From Chrysomallon squamiferum (Eukaryota > Mollusca > Gastropoda > Neomphalida > Peltospiridae), in contig CM022678.1 in NCBI GenBank assembly GCA_012295275.1, forward strand, positions 19,322,640-19,386,639: a stretch of 64,000 nucleotides of DNA, given 5' to 3'. Under the pieces are notes generated by a model. The model saw only the letters and a list, made by a program, of their open reading frames with translations. It did not search any database and was not told the DNA's origin. Position numbers and translations under genes: made by a program. Shown here piece by piece: positions 1 to 12,722 of the stretch. How positions within the stretch are numbered: the first letter of the stretch is position 1; each line of letters opens with the position of its first letter.

Positions 1-92
1 GTCAGTTTAATAAAAAAAATAAAAGATGAAACATATTTTTAGAAAAGACTTTTACTTCAGAAAACTGCCACTTAAATGTTTTTGTTTTCCAG

Positions 93-2236
93 CTACGGAT
101 GAGGACATTTCCTTCGAAAAGAGACTGGAATCGTTTCCTCACTCCTTTCATCTTACAGATCTCATGTTCTACACAAAACAGCGCAGAGAAAAATTACTTA
201 AAAAGTTAGAACAACGGGAAGAAGAGATACCTTCTTCTGTGGAAAGTCATCCAAATGAAAAGACAAATAGAAATCGTCACGACAATTTTCTTTCGTTCTT
301 GCTGTTTTTGCTAGGAAATCGAGACAAGGCAATCGAGACAAATTTAAAAGTCCGTGCTCGAGACCCTACTAACATTGTTGCTCGTGCAAATCGTGTGCGA
401 TTTCTGCTAAAACAGGATAAACGGTCTGCTGAATCAGAATTAATCGAACTGGAAAACCTGGATGGAGACCTCGACAGAATGCGTTCTGTAGCTGAAGCTG
501 AACTTGCTTATTGCTACTCTAGGATCTCGACAGCTTCTTATCCAAAGGCTCTGGAGTTGTACAGACAACTAAATGAAAAATAGCATGAAGAATACGAATG
601 AAAATTTGACGAAGCTCTAACACTTAGACGATCTCTGTCATTTCAAAGCTTTTCATTTCTGCCAGATGTCGATGTAGTTGAATACGCTGTTAGATGCTGT
701 ACGCTGCTACAGGAAGTCTGCAGTCACGAAGGCGATCGACTGAACTACATGGCGTACGCCGAACTCGGGGAATTAGCGAAGCTACTTGAATTACGATGCA
801 AGCCATTTGAAGAGGAAGTGCTTGTAAAAAAGGTTAAGGAAAAAACTGGACTGCTTTCGCGTGAGGAATATTTCCAGAAAGCTCTTGATTTTGAAAAGAC
901 GGCGCTTTTATACTAGTAAGGTGCGCTAACCATTTTCTAAACACACAGCGTCTGGATAAGGCTGAGAAAATGTTAGAAAAGTCAGTTAGTCGTAGGCGAA
1001 CAACGAAAGCTTTTCATCAGCTGGGAAAGGTTCTGCGGAAAAAAGCGAGAAAACAAAATAACCCGGAAACATTAGATCGTTCTATTCGCTCGCTGTCTAA
1101 AGGAGGCGGTTGAAATAACAGACAATTATCCTGCAGAGTATGACTTGGCTTTAGCTTTCATGAGTAAAAAATGCTACGAAGATGCTGACCAGCACTTCAA
1201 AATTGTAACAGAAACAGCCGACTCTTATACCGATCCATTCCCAGAAATTAGCGCATTGAAAAATATGAGTTTTATCTATTTTGAAACACAGGAAAACTGC
1301 AGACTTTCTTCAGGGGAAAAGACTCGGCTGAAGGAAGAAGAAATGAAATACAAAATTCTTGCTATAGAAGCTTCTGCTTCAGAAGTGCTGTACAAATATC
1401 GAACTCATTTGAGAACGGTGACAGATTTGCTGAAGCAAACGAATGGTCCACGTGGAGTAAAAATACCGTGGCAAGTTAAAGATGTTTACTCTATGATCAG
1501 TAAATTCGCCCCTTCTCTTCCAGTTTATGAGAAGACTCAAAACCGAAATCTGGGATCACCAGACTGGATTGCAATTGCAGAGGAATACCTTAATCAACAA
1601 GAATACGAAAATGCCAGACTGTGTGTAAGTCTGCTGAGGTGTACGCAACTAGCTGATGACGTTCCTTCTTCTCTGTTCATTCGAGTTTACTTGAAAACAG
1701 CACAGCAGATCGTATCTAGAGTCGAGTCACCGGATAAAGCTTGGTCATGTTTCAGAAGGATTTTTACATTCTATTACAAAACGAACAAAGAAGATGAAAT
1801 AAACGGTGCTGACGTCATGATTCTCTACGACAAAGACGACTGGAAAACATCTCAGATTTCCATAAAAATTCAGGAAATTCTACAAAATTACATCGGACTG
1901 AAAGTCACGAGAAATGAGGAACTTGCGTTTGAAGGAATGAATGAAATCTCTTTCTACGAACAACTGATGTCTCTTATTCGATGCATTGTTGTAGTGGTTA
2001 ATTCCGAGACGGAAAGCACACAGTGGAAACATGTCTTTGATTTGGCAATAGCAACTGCTACGAAGAAAGAGGAGATGATGACTGTATGCTTGAAATCAGG
2101 AGAGACTGACCAAGTCACTGAACAGAATGATTTCAAAACAGGAAAAACTCCACGAGACGAAGCAGACGACAAAACTGTAGTGGACTGGCTGCTGGAAACT
2201 TTTCCACTTCTTGTTAATGCTGACGTCAATTTGTAA
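93..2236 (+). pseudogene. TT1: TPR-TIR protein, second exon, disrupted
   Basis: This is the large second exon of the TPR-TIR family. It begins after a TTTTCCAG acceptor ending at 92, with the family start A-T-D-E-D-I-S-F-E. Bases 1-92 are the end of intron 1, and exon 1 must lie upstream of the window. Two nonsense codons, TAG at 581-583 and TGA at 599-601, sit where intact TT6 has sense codons. A 1-nt deletion near 890-905 is followed at once by stops. A 4-nt insertion near 1090 returns the frame, so 1145-2236 reads openly through the last TPR helices and the whole TIR-like domain (GADVMILYDKDDW, then CIVVVVNSE) to the family ending VNADVNL and TAA. TT1 is most like TT6: both carry the insert that follows the N-terminal helix. 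It is probably a pseudogene, although the 363-residue C-terminal frame could still be translated from an internal start. Confidence 0.8.
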
Positions 2237-3103
2237 ATTTGATAATTTACAAATCGTAACAAGAATTTGGAGTGAACTGCATGGATTGTTCTGCTTGTAA
2301 ACGTACATAGTATTGCTAGTGCTGGTGCTGCTGCTACTACTCCTACTACTACTACTAATAGTCATATGAAGAAAAAGAACAGCGACAACAACAATAACAC
2401 TGATACTAATAAATATAGCTATATTAGAATCCTACTACAAAATGTTTGGACTGGAGGAATTTTTGATTTGAGAATATAAGGAGAAAGTCGGAAAATCAGT
2501 CTCTTCTCTCAGAAGAAAAACAGATGTTACAGATAGACACATTAAAAATGAAATCCACGTACATAGGTTGTACAGACAGTCTGCTGCTATTTTAATACAT
2601 TTTTTCAATAACTTTATGCCTGAAATGAAATTTGTGTTATCTAATGCGTCAGAAGGTCAATATGTTTGGACTAGAAATGTTTTCCATTACTGAATTTTTC
2701 AATTTTAAAAATATAAATAGATATTCGGAAAATAAGGTCATTTTTTAAGAAGAAAAGTATTTTTGTTATCTAAATCTTCAAAAACAGGATATCATGGCGT
2801 CTCTATTACTATAATATATATATATTATATGTTGGTGTATCCATATCTATCTATATACAAAGTAATTATGCTTGGAATAAAATGCTGCTTTAGAGTATCT
2901 TTTCATCCTTTGTTGTTTTGTGTGTAATTTTACCGGCAAGTCAGTGAATTGTGTCAATGATAACATCTTTGTATGTGTATGTGTTTTATATTTTGATAAT
3001 ATATAGCTGGGACTGTAAACAGATTTAATTCATGCTATTTTTATTTCAAGAGCTTTGTCTGAAGTTACTATTATGAGTTGAAATATGTACACTGGAAGCC
3101 AAA
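2237..3103 (+). other. TT1 3' flank with conserved poly(A) signal
   Basis: No gene is seen. The sequence after the stop codon matches the tails of TT2, TT4, TT5 and TT6: a short AT-rich start, a (CTA/CTG) triplet tract near 2320-2358, then a conserved stretch ending in AATAAA at 2876-2881 within GAATAAAATGCTG. The same AATAAA context follows TT4, TT5 and TT6 at a similar distance, so this is probably the ancestral 3' UTR and cleavage signal. Confidence 0.55.
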
Positions 3104-3460
3104 AGTAGCGAACTGTCGATATTACCTCCCACGTTCTATTAATAACCAACAAACAGCCTGCCTTCATTTAAAAAACTCATTCGTACCTAGACATATTACA
3201 TTTCTAACTAATAATGATAATATATAATAAGGACGTCCAGTGATTAATGTGTTTTTATTCTTGCATATAATTAGTATTATTATTATTATTATTATTGTTG
3301 TTGTTGTTGTTGTTGTTGTTAGCCCCGAAAACCTTCCGAGCAACTGACAACCACCCATTATCCGCCCTTGAAGCGAATCCGGATAACGAAACAACTTCAT
3401 ACACAGAGACGGGTAGACGTTTAGTTTGGCCTGAGTAAGAAACATTGTAACAGTTTATAC
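3104..3460 (-). repeat. Shared intergenic block with retroposon-like element (copy 1 of 4)
   Basis: The block begins with GTCGATATTAC and ends with a ~130-bp element at 3318-3445 next to (ATT)n(GTT)n at 3277-3319. Related copies lie at 12340-12722, 20070-20465 and 47030-47400. Read on the minus strand, the element ends in an (AAC)n(AAT)n tail and holds GGATTCGCTTC, loosely like a tRNA-type B box. That arrangement suggests a SINE-like retroposon, but no family was recognised. Confidence 0.4.
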
Positions 3461-3679
3461 ACAATACTCAAAGTTCATGTTATTCTATTTCTAACTGCAC
3501 GAAAATTAATGTATTGATACGAGCTATTATAAAAGAGGTAAACGAAACAACAGATTAAAAATGCTGTTTGCCTCATAAGAAAAGAAACTTACGAATCTGG
3601 ATCGTAAAGTTTGTTAAGAGAAGTTAGAAATTTTCTTCGAAGCTTTAATTGAATGATAACAGTAGTAATATAATAGTTG

Positions 3680-3722
<43 letters not shown>

Positions 3723-4218
3723 TGACGATGATGATGATAATGATAATAATAATAATAATAATGATAACAATAATAATAACAATAATAAGAATAATAACTA
3801 TAAAATAAAGAAGAAGAAGAAGAAAATTACTAAGGCTTCCTTCTCAAACTGATATCGTTTTCCAGATAAATATTTCAAAATATGAAATATATTAAATATA
3901 TTTACTTCTGTCATTAGAACTCAGTATTTCACAGTATTAGTTATTTTAAACTAAAACAGACTGTCCTGGCGGGCATGTGTACATAATAAGGGGTTATAGT
4001 CATGAACGTGTTTATACTGTTGTCACGGAAGAAGGTCATGAAGTGTAATTTGCAAATACACAAAAAGAAAATAATAATATGGAAGATCTCTGAGCTTGAT
4101 AACGTATAAAGCACATAGATACAGTAAAGCTGTGTGTTATGAATGTGTTTATATTTTTGTCACGCAACAAGGTTATTACATTGCGTTATTAGGTGACCTC
4201 CCTTACATAGCGTTCACA
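3461..4218. other. Intergenic, AAT array
   Basis: No gene. An AAT/GAT/AAC triplet array occupies about 3677-3795. The rest is decayed copies of the intergenic block that also appears near 12770 and 47400, including a stretch after the array (about 3960-4220) that recurs at 47525-47770 and 51675-51900. Confidence 0.5.
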
Positions 4219-4304
4219 TATATATAACTGAAAAGGTAAATCTATCACAGTGTTTGACTGTTCGTTTCAGAGTAAGGAACACCCTACGAGAACGTGTAAG
4301 TTTG
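4219..4304 (+). promoter_or_regulatory. L1: TATA plus leader-exon module, class B
   Basis: TATATAA at 4221-4227 is followed by the class-B spacer, with ACTGTTCGTTT shared with other class-B modules, then AGTAAGGAAC and GAGAACGT, then the donor GTAAGTTTG from 4296. TATA-to-donor distance is 75 bp. This is a predicted promoter with a non-coding first exon, based on repetition and splice-signal quality. Confidence 0.45.
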
Positions 4305-6344
4305 ATTTAAATTTTGTTATTACGATCAGATACTGGATATTTAAGTAATATTTAATTCATTACTTGTGCATTAGAATATAAAGTATCATTTATGAATTAT
4401 CTACATAGTTGTTTGTACCATAAATAGTAATATATAAATACACAAGAAGCAAATAACACAGTATAGTAAGTCAAATTTCAGAAAGGAGAAGATGACATAG
4501 ATCGATGCGAAGGTTTACTGAGACAAACAGGATTTTGATAGCCTAATGAAAATCACGATTTTCTGAAACCTGAGGGAAAAACCTTTTTATTATTAATATA
4601 ATTATTATTTATTTTTTTATTTATTTGTTTTACATATATAATCTAGACGCAGGTCAGTTCGATAATTACTCTCTGAAACAAGAACTCTACCGCTCTGATT
4701 AGCATATCGAATTTCTAAATATGTTCATTCATCCAGCTGAAGGAACGTAAACTTTGAGACAAGATCTCGTAAATTGGCGGGAAACTTGTTTTATTATAAT
4801 TTTTTTAAGGTTAGAACAATGGCAAAAGAAAATCAATAAATTAACTAATAGTTTACTCATTACTTGTCCATTAAATCATATCTGTGATTCACGAATAGTT
4901 GACTGATATAAAAATTATAACTCCATGAAAGTGTAATATACAAATACACAAGAAGCAAACAACACTGCAAATTAACTAAAAATTCAGCTTTGCACAGAAA
5001 AGATAAGAACACATAAAACTATGGGAAATGTTGTTTTTTGGAAAGAATAAGATTTGGATGCCCAAACAAAAATTCTATTTAGATAAAGGTAAGGCAAAGA
5101 TGTTTTTTTTTTTTTTTTTTCATTATTTTATTTTTGCATTATAAAATTTAAAATCTAGACGCATCTCATTTGTTTCATTGTTCTCTGATCCAAACATTAG
5201 ACATATGTAATTTCGTTATGTTCTAGAACAAAATAAATTCTACTACAAACTGCTTTATAAATACTTCTTACATGTTCCAGGTCTCTTTACTCGCTATTTA
5301 TTGCTTATTTCAATATCGTAACTTGACACACCCGTCTTTGTTTGTGTGTTTTTGTGTCGGCTGACAGCAGTCATATTTCTGACTCATGCAGTGTGATAAA
5401 AGTGAATAAGGCTTAGAAATGATGGGAGTCCTAGTGTTATTAGATAAAGAAATATAAATATATGCTATGTATATGCTAAAACTTATTTCGTGTGAACAAA
5501 ATTAAAAGGAGGTATAAGGGTCGAAAGATTTTTATTTCTTTCTTTCTTTCTAGATTTCTTTTTTTTTTTTTTGGGGGGGGGGTGGCTTTTTGCAATATAA
5601 TGCAAATTCACTCAGTAGACATGATATATCTAAGTGTGTTCAGTGATACGAATATTTATCTCATTTTTTCCACTTCCACGACGGTTATGTGCTTTCACAG
5701 CTGAATCATGTCGTCCAACATTAATAGATAAATTTCGCTGAAAATAAATATTAAAAATAGCATTAAAATATGAATTTGATATCACATTTCTAAATTGTCT
5801 CATTAAAACCTGCATCTGCTTTAACAAACCGAACAAATTGGCTGAAAGAATGCACACCTAATTTTTATAATTCCCCAAAACTACTAAAGCATGGTCTCAG
5901 TTTCTTAAATCACGTTCGCTAAATAGCAAAATTTCTTAGAGAATAAAATTTAAGGTAGCATTAAAATGTAAATCTGTTTCACGAATGGCCTTTTTATCTA
6001 TAAGAGATATTAGTAATATAAAGAAGTATTATAAAGAAATAACGCATGACATTAAATACAAATTTACGTTAGCTCAGAACAGACAAAATCTGCTAAATAG
6101 ACGATAAAGATTGTATTGCAATCAGTAAGATTGACGTGGCTACGTTTTATTTGTCTGCAGGAAACAAAAATTAATAATAATAATCATAAAACATCCCTAC
6201 ATCAGTTTGATATTGCTTTCAAAATAAGAATATTTTCTGTAATATTTAAACCTACACACAACATTACCTTATTAGAAAATGTTTCTTTAATGCCTTTCAC
6301 AATAATTATCTCCTCTACTGAACCGATTCGCGGAATATGAAAAG
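4305..6344. other. Intergenic repeat units without a gene
   Basis: No gene. The stretch consists of diverged copies of the general intergenic unit seen throughout the window. Its marks are a TTACTTGTCCATTAAA segment about 100 bp after each leader donor, a GTCATTTCGTTGATTATTCT-like segment, a CTTTACTCGCTAT segment, and a segment beginning with a triplet array followed by CACAGTAGACATGATA. A poly-T run (5103-5120) and a T/G run (5560-5582) are present. Confidence 0.5.
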
Positions 6345-7191
6345 AAAAGTAGAAAGTAGTCGGTTACCTAACATTCATGGTTTGATCCGAAAAAGTTAAA
6401 AATTCTTATTCGCTCATATACTTTGTTTTTAACTAGTAGTTTACTCATAACTGTTCCATTAAACCATATGGATGATTCACGAACAGTTAGCTGATGTATA
6501 CGTAATAACTACCTACAAGGAAGTGTAATATGGAAATACCCAAGAAACAAATAACATAAAAATTTAACTGAACATTCAACCTTATCTCAGAAACATGTAA
6601 ATCTATGAGAAGTTTTTGTAACCAGTAAAATTATGATATCCTTATACAAATTTGTATTATATAAAGGGAAAAAATGGTTTTTTTCTTCTTTTTTATTTTC
6701 TCTTTTGTTTTTAAATTACTTTTTTAATTTATATTTAATTTACTAAAAATTTTTGAAGCAGGCTATTTTGTTTATTATTCTCTGGCCTAAACATTACACA
6801 GCTGTGATTACTCAAATTTATACAAATAGAAATAGAAAACTTTGCCACTACAAACTGTTTTATAAATATCCCTTACATCTTATTAGTCTCTGGCACATTT
6901 CTTGCACATTTCAACGTGCTAATTTCACACACTCGTTTCTCTTTCTGTATTGTTATATATCGGCTCATAGTTGTGATGGTTTTAATTCATACAGGCTGAT
7001 CAAAGCCAATAGCATGAAGAATATTTGAGAGTCCTACTGTTATTAGATTAAAAAGTAGAAATATAGGTTAGGATTATTTCATGCGAGCGAAACTGATGTG
7101 AACTATGAAAATCTCATAATTTTATTTTGTTTTAGTTATTATTACCCTTCTGCTTATCCTCATCTTATTTTTATTATTATTATTAATATTA

Positions 7192-7247
<56 letters not shown>

Positions 7248-7885
7248 ATTATTTTTTGGAAACCGTTTTCGCACAGTAGACGTGGTATTTTTTAATGTGT
7301 TCGTTGAACCGAATATTTGCCCTACATCTCTAATTCCACGAAAATTAGTCACGAGTACTTTCATTTTTTTTAATCAGTTTCGCGAAATTTAGTAGCTAAA
7401 TTATGTAAATATAGAACGTTAGCTTTATTTTTTAGTATTTCATATTACATTTGTATATGCGTTGATTAATTCAGTATCTAGTTACACAAACAAAATAAAT
7501 TCGCTGGACAAATGTTCATCTTATTTTTTTCTAATTCCACGAAAATTACTAATTCGTCTTTTCAGTTTGCTTAGTCACGTTCGCTAAATTGCTAAATTTC
7601 GTACAAAATAATATTTAAGTTGTATAAAAATATACATCAGTTTCACGAATTGCCTTTTGACATATAAGAGTTATTACTAGAAAGAATTATAATAAAAATA
7701 ACACAAAGCGTTAAATAAAAATTCAGCATAGCGCTGAAAATACCACGTGTCTTAAATGGACGGGAATAATTTTCTAAATCACTAATATAGAGAGGGCGAA
7801 AGTCTCATTTTTCTGAAGAAGATTGATAAAAGGAAAAGAAACAGAAAATTAACGAACAAAAATTAAGAATAATAATAATAGTAAC

Positions 7886-7947
<62 letters not shown>

Positions 7948-9081
7948 TAATAATAATAATAAAAATCGTCATCATCATCATAATAAACGCTTTCATGAAT
8001 TTGATAAAGCTTTTCCGATAAGAATGTTTTCTTTAATATATAAACCTACACGTAGCATTACCTTATTAGGAAACATCCCTTATATTGCTTTTACGATGAT
8101 TATGTCCCTTTACTGCACCGATCCGTCGAATTTAAAAAGGAAAGAAGAAAGTAGTCGCTTACACAACACTGACGGTTAATACCGGAGTAAGGGACATCCA
8201 GAGAGAACGTGTAAGTTTGGTTTAAGACATGTTAATTCGATTATATCTTTAATATTTAACTAATAGTTTATACATTAAATTATATATATGATTAACGAAG
8301 AATTTATTGATATATATATATAAGAGCGACAACTACACGGAAGTAAAATTACGTAACACATGGAAAAAACAACACAAGAAATTAAATTAAATTCAGTTTG
8401 TTCTCAGAAGCGGTAAGATTCCGTAAATCGGTCAGAAAGCTTTTTGGAAACAGTCAGATTTTGGTGACCTAATAAAAATTAATATATCAGGGCAAGACGT
8501 ACATTTTCTTCGTTACTTTTTTTTATTAATTATTTTCTGTTTGTATTATTAAAGTTAAAATATAGACGCATGTCATTTCTTGGATAATTCTCTGACTCAT
8601 ACACTACACAGCTCTGAATACTCGAAACAGTACAAATACAAAAAGAAAATATCTCACTACAAACTGCTTTACAAATATTTATTACATGTTAATGGACTCT
8701 TTACTCGATTTACTTGTTGCGTTTTTCAGTGACCTAATTTCACAACCCGTCACTGTTTCTGTATTTTTATATATCGGCTGATATTCAAACTGGTGACTCA
8801 TGTCAGCTGACACAGGTGAATAAGAACGTAGAACTGCTGGGCCTGTTATTGTTAACAGATAAAAGTTACAAAATGAGTTATGTATAGATTAGGACTTATT
8901 TCATATTACTGAAACGAAAAGTAACTATTAGAAACGAACAATATTATTATTATTATTGTTGTTATTATTATTATTATTCTTCTTCTTATTATTATTATTA
9001 TTACTATTATTATTATTATTATTGATTATTATTCACTACAATGAATGTTCAGTCAGTGTGTTTTTCCGATGAGATACTTTA
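6345..9081 (+). repeat. Segmental duplication, copy A (pair at 55210-57501)
   Basis: About 2.7 kb is collinear with 55210-57501 and nearly identical by eye over long stretches. The match ends abruptly at 9081 and 57501, right after TCCGATGARATACTTTA. Copy A holds about 430 bp (near 7784-8212), with an AAT array and leader module L2, that are missing from the other copy. Triplet arrays lie at 7160-7253 (TTA/TTG), 7868-7960 (TAA) and 8940-9027 (TTA). No coding gene is seen; open frames here are triplet-array artefacts. Confidence 0.75.
8131..8220 (+). promoter_or_regulatory. L2: leader-exon module, class A
   Basis: TTTAAAAAGGAAAGAAGAAA, then GTAGTCGCTTACACAACACTGAC, then GAGTAAGGGACATCC, GAGAGAACGT and donor GTAAGTTTG from 8211. 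The TATA is weakened to TTACACAAC, so promoter strength is doubtful while the donor is intact. Confidence 0.35.
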
Positions 9082-9082
9082 T

Positions 9083-9919
9083 TTAAGTTTGTATAAAAAT
9101 ATACCTCAGTTTCACGGTTGTGAAATTCTAAATATGTTTTATTGTCAAATGAACTGAAACACGATATCGTGGTTTCGACAGGTAACGGAACAGGTGTGTC
9201 CTATCAGAGGCTGCTCTTCTTACCATAATGGAATTCATTATTACGCATTCAACATTTCATTAATTCTTACTTGTATCGGTTATAAATGAATTGTTTATAA
9301 TTTTATATTTTGTAATGTTCCTTTTGAGCCTCTGATATTTTTACTTTCCTTAATGTTTTATTTTGTTCTGATTGTATTGTTGATTTCTGTATATGTACCC
9401 CCACCATAAAGCTCACGAAGTAACCATTTCTAAAAAATTCACTGTCGTGAGCGCCTCTTCCCAAAGTAATATGTTAATTGAACGCACCCACGCACGAGGC
9501 AAGTCACGATCAGATCAATATCCTCAACGCACAGCGCATGTCTACATCGATGACATTAGCTTGACACAGCGGGGAAATTGTGTGTAATGATTTTTCTACG
9601 CAAGGCATTAATGATTTTTGTTTAAAATGCATTATTGATTATTGTACGAAACGCATTATTCATTATTTCCTCTTACTAAACCGAAAAAGTGAAGTAGTAA
9701 TTTTACCCGTTTAATTAACACTGACAGTCAAGTTTTAACTGAGGAAGATCCAGACAGAACGTGTAAGTTTTGTTAAAGATTTGTTATTCCGATCATATAC
9801 TTTTTAGTTAGCTAATATTTTATTCATTACTTGTCCATTAAATTATAACTATGATTCACGAATCGTTTATTGATATAGAAGAGGTATAACTATGAGGAAC
9901 TGCAATATACAAATATATA
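9083..9919. repeat. Duplicated ~840-bp element, copy 1 (pair at 14450-15284)
   Basis: This is nearly identical by eye to 14450-15284, and the two differ mainly in a short CGAAACGCATTAATGATTTT minisatellite. It holds a 12-bp palindrome, CACGATATCGTG, near 9160 and an inverted repeat ATCAGAGGCT (9203-9212) / AGCCTCTGAT (9327-9336). It also includes leader module L3. A 64-residue open frame at 9393-9587 exists in both copies but has no recognisable domain. The unit is either a transposon remnant carried along or a plain local duplication. Confidence 0.7.
9676..9772 (+). promoter_or_regulatory. L3: degenerate leader-exon module, class A
   Basis: AACACTGACAGTCAAG, then GAGGAAGATCCAGACAGAACGT and donor GTAAGTTTT from 9763. 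The TATA position reads TTTAATTAAC, so it is a weakened version of the module. Confidence 0.3.
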
Positions 9920-10306
9920 AGAAGGAAACAAAACACAAATTGATGGGAAAGCTTTTTGGAAGAAGTAAGATTTTGATGCCTAATGAAAAGTACTATTTAG
10001 GTAATCAAATATTGTTTTTTCCTTTTTGATGCTTGTCATTTCGTTAATTAGTCTGTGAATAACATAGGCAGATCCACTTCCACAACAATATAATAAAAAG
10101 AAGAAAAGAGAAGAAACTGCTCTATAAATATTTATTATATGTCTTGCATACTCGCTATCATTATTGCATATTTCAGACATCGTTTCTGTTCCTATATTAT
10201 TAAACATCTGCTGCTAATGGTCAATACTGTTAGTTCATAGTGGCTTATAAAACTAAATATGACTGTACAACTGCTAGAAGTCGTAGTGTTATCAAATGAA
10301 AAGAAG

Positions 10307-10340
<34 letters not shown>

Positions 10341-10514
10341 TTTTATTATGACATTCTTAAAAAAGAAAATTCTTTCAATTTCTTACTCTTTGTTCTCCTG
10401 TCATTTTAAATTTCTTTTTATTACTATTGTGTCGTCTTTAAACTCTGGCTTTTTTAAATGCATGATGTTCAATACAGTTAGAAAACAAGGTTAGTAAAAG
10501 ATTTCATAACTTTT
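9920..10514. other. Intergenic, leading into exon-1 relic
   Basis: No gene. The region holds a (TATT)n array at about 10307-10342. The part from about 10440 (TTTTTTAAATGCATGATGTTC) corresponds to the sequence just upstream of exon 1 in TT3 and TT6. Confidence 0.5.
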
Positions 10515-10576
10515 CGAAAAACGAGCAAAGCACAACGTCGTTAGACACGGATTTTGCCAGGTTAAAGGTCATGAGA
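10515..10576 (+). pseudogene. Orphan first-exon relic of the TPR-TIR family
   Basis: GAGCAAAGCACAACGTCGTTAG followed by GATTTTGCCAGG matches the first coding exon of TT5 and TT3 (which read GCAAAGCACAACGTCATTAG). The segment carrying the acceptor AG and the start ATG is deleted, and the donor reads CATGAG instead of GGTGAG. The following ~170 bp still resemble intron 1, including an AC-rich run (10680-10706) and ACATTCAGTAA. No second exon follows: the DNA passes into the unrelated block at 10960-12240. This is the stump of an eighth family member. Confidence 0.65.
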
Positions 10577-10904
10577 AATATTAATTAGAATTTGTTTTGT
10601 ATCATTACACCTTGATGTGACTTTCTTCTGCTTACTTTTATAAACACGTTATTCTCTCTCTCTAACATGTATGTAAATAAACACACACACACACACACAC
10701 ACACATACTTTTAGAAAAATAGATAGAGAAACATTCAGTAATAAAAGCAGTATAAAACTTATGTTGAACGTTAATTTCTCTTGCTTAGATGAAGCTCTAT
10801 TTCAGCATGCATTATACTAACTTTTCTTAAATATAACTGAAAAACGAGTAATAAATATTGGCGACAAAATAATTTGCTTTTCATTTAATTTTGAATGAGC
10901 TGCA

Positions 10905-10954
<50 letters not shown>

Positions 10955-10959
10955 CTAAT

Positions 10960-12240
10960 TTAAATAACTGTTACTGGTGTTCATATTTTTAGTAGAAACC
11001 TGAATTCAGGTTGCAACGGAACATCGAGATGCAATAAGAGTTATTGCCCTTCTCCAGTCCCAATATTTCTCACTGCATTTTTCTTTTAAAATTCATTTCA
11101 GATTTACAGCTTGGTCAAACCAGATTTATCAAATAATAAGTGGGTGTATTTTTGTATATGCTAGTACTTAGAAATAATACTTCTAGTTGACTAGAACGTT
11201 ATTGATTCATCTCATGCGTATTACTTTATCTACTGGTTTATTTCAAACATTCAGAGTTTAGTCTCATGATAGAGAACGCACACAATCTCTTAACATGCAG
11301 ATTCTGTAAGTGCAATGAAAATATAAAATGTGATAATTTCATGTGTTTATTTCCCGAGGACTGAACAATTGCTTAATTTGGTTAAAGTATATACAAAGAG
11401 ATCGTACAATAAATAATAAAATAAAAATAAAATAAAACAAAAACAATTAAAAAAAATAAAAGAGTAAAGATACCACAGGCTCAAAAGGAAAATGACAAAA
11501 GATAAAATTATAAACTATTATTTTTTAACACAAGTCAGAATTACTGAGATGTTGAATACGTAACAAAGAATTTCGTTACGATAAGAAGACCACACTTTAA
11601 TAGGACGCACGTACTTTTCTCTTAGCCTCATCAATCCTCGATCTGCATGCAAAGAAAGGAGATAACTTAGAAGTTATACACATAAATGTACATTAAACAA
11701 ATTACATTACACAAGTTTGCTACGGGCAACGTGGAAACATTTTTAACCTATCCAATTAATTCAACTATTAACACATATGAAAACAGAAACAAATAAATAA
11801 ATAATCGCATATAACAATAAGTAAATAGCCGACATTAATTTAATAAATAAACAGTACATTTGGAAATATCTTTCAGCATGTAGCTAATAAAGGATTTTTA
11901 CCGAAGTTAATAGAAATTATTTATACCTCTCTAGTGTATAACAAATACGTTTACAGAATTCAATCGTAAAGCTTTACTGTGAAGAGAAATATTGTATGAC
12001 ATGATTACTCATATATCGATATCGTAACATCTGGTTAGCATACCTTTTGTGCCAGGTACGGTTAATGGTTTCATGGTAAACTACTTAACACTGAGTGATC
12101 ACGTGAAGTATGTAGATAAGACTGACTTTTGTTTTTATTTAGAATTTAACTTCTCAGAGAGTCAGCGTTACATTTAGACGTACCCGACCTAAGTTGTTGA
12201 AGTCTTGAAAGCCCTGCTTGACGTGAAATAAAATATATTG
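10960..12240. repeat. Old duplicated block, copy 1 of 3
   Basis: About 1.2 kb is collinear with 45720-47030 and, in its last part, with 54690-55160. Shared landmarks are GAGGACTGAAC, ATGGTAAACTACTTAACA, GAGTGATCACGTGAA and GAATTTAACTTCTCAGAGAG. The three copies are clearly diverged. No open coding frame is conserved between them. An (AT)n run lies just upstream at 10917-10950. Confidence 0.6.
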
Positions 12241-12339
12241 GAGCTGATTAGAAAATATATTTTAATCATGTGCATGCTATTCACAACGAATCCACAAAAG
12301 AAAAAGATGAAGACGCAAGTAGTTTTGAAGGAGAAGACC

Positions 12340-12722
12340 TCTGGAAGCTGAAAGTACAAAAATGTCGATATTACGATCTACGTTTCATTTACATATTAAC
12401 AGCGAACAGACAGCCTGGATCCTTCCAAATAACTCATTCATGAGTTGCAATATGACATTTGTAAATGTACATATATAATAAGGACATGCGGTCATTACTG
12501 TGTTTATAATTTTGCCATGCGATGATATAACAATATTTTTCTTAAAAAACATTGCTTATATGGCTTTTATTGTTGTTGTTGTTATTAGCCGTGACAAGCT
12601 TCTGTGCAATTGAAAAAAAAGAAAAAAGAAAACATAATCCGCCCCTGAAGCGAATCCACATAACGAAACCACTTCGTACACACAGACGTGTGGACCTTTA
12701 GTTTGACCTGAATAAGAACACT
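12340..12722 (-). repeat. Shared intergenic block with retroposon-like element (copy 2 of 4)
   Basis: Starts with GTCGATATTACGATC and ends with the CCCTGAAGCGAATCC ... GTGTGGACCTTTAGTTTGACC element, as at 3104-3460. Short (TTG)n precedes the element near 12569. Confidence 0.4.

Noticed and set aside
9150-9220. Possible hammerhead ribozyme on the minus strand (GTCGAAAC next to a palindromic stem)
   Set aside because: The core would read CTGATAG instead of CTGATGA, losing an essential G, and stem III has a misplaced base.
9393-9587. VYIDDI in a 64-residue frame (also 14760-14954), resembling the reverse-transcriptase YxDD motif
   Set aside because: No other polymerase motif surrounds it, and the frame is short; the identity of the two copies is explained by the recent duplication.
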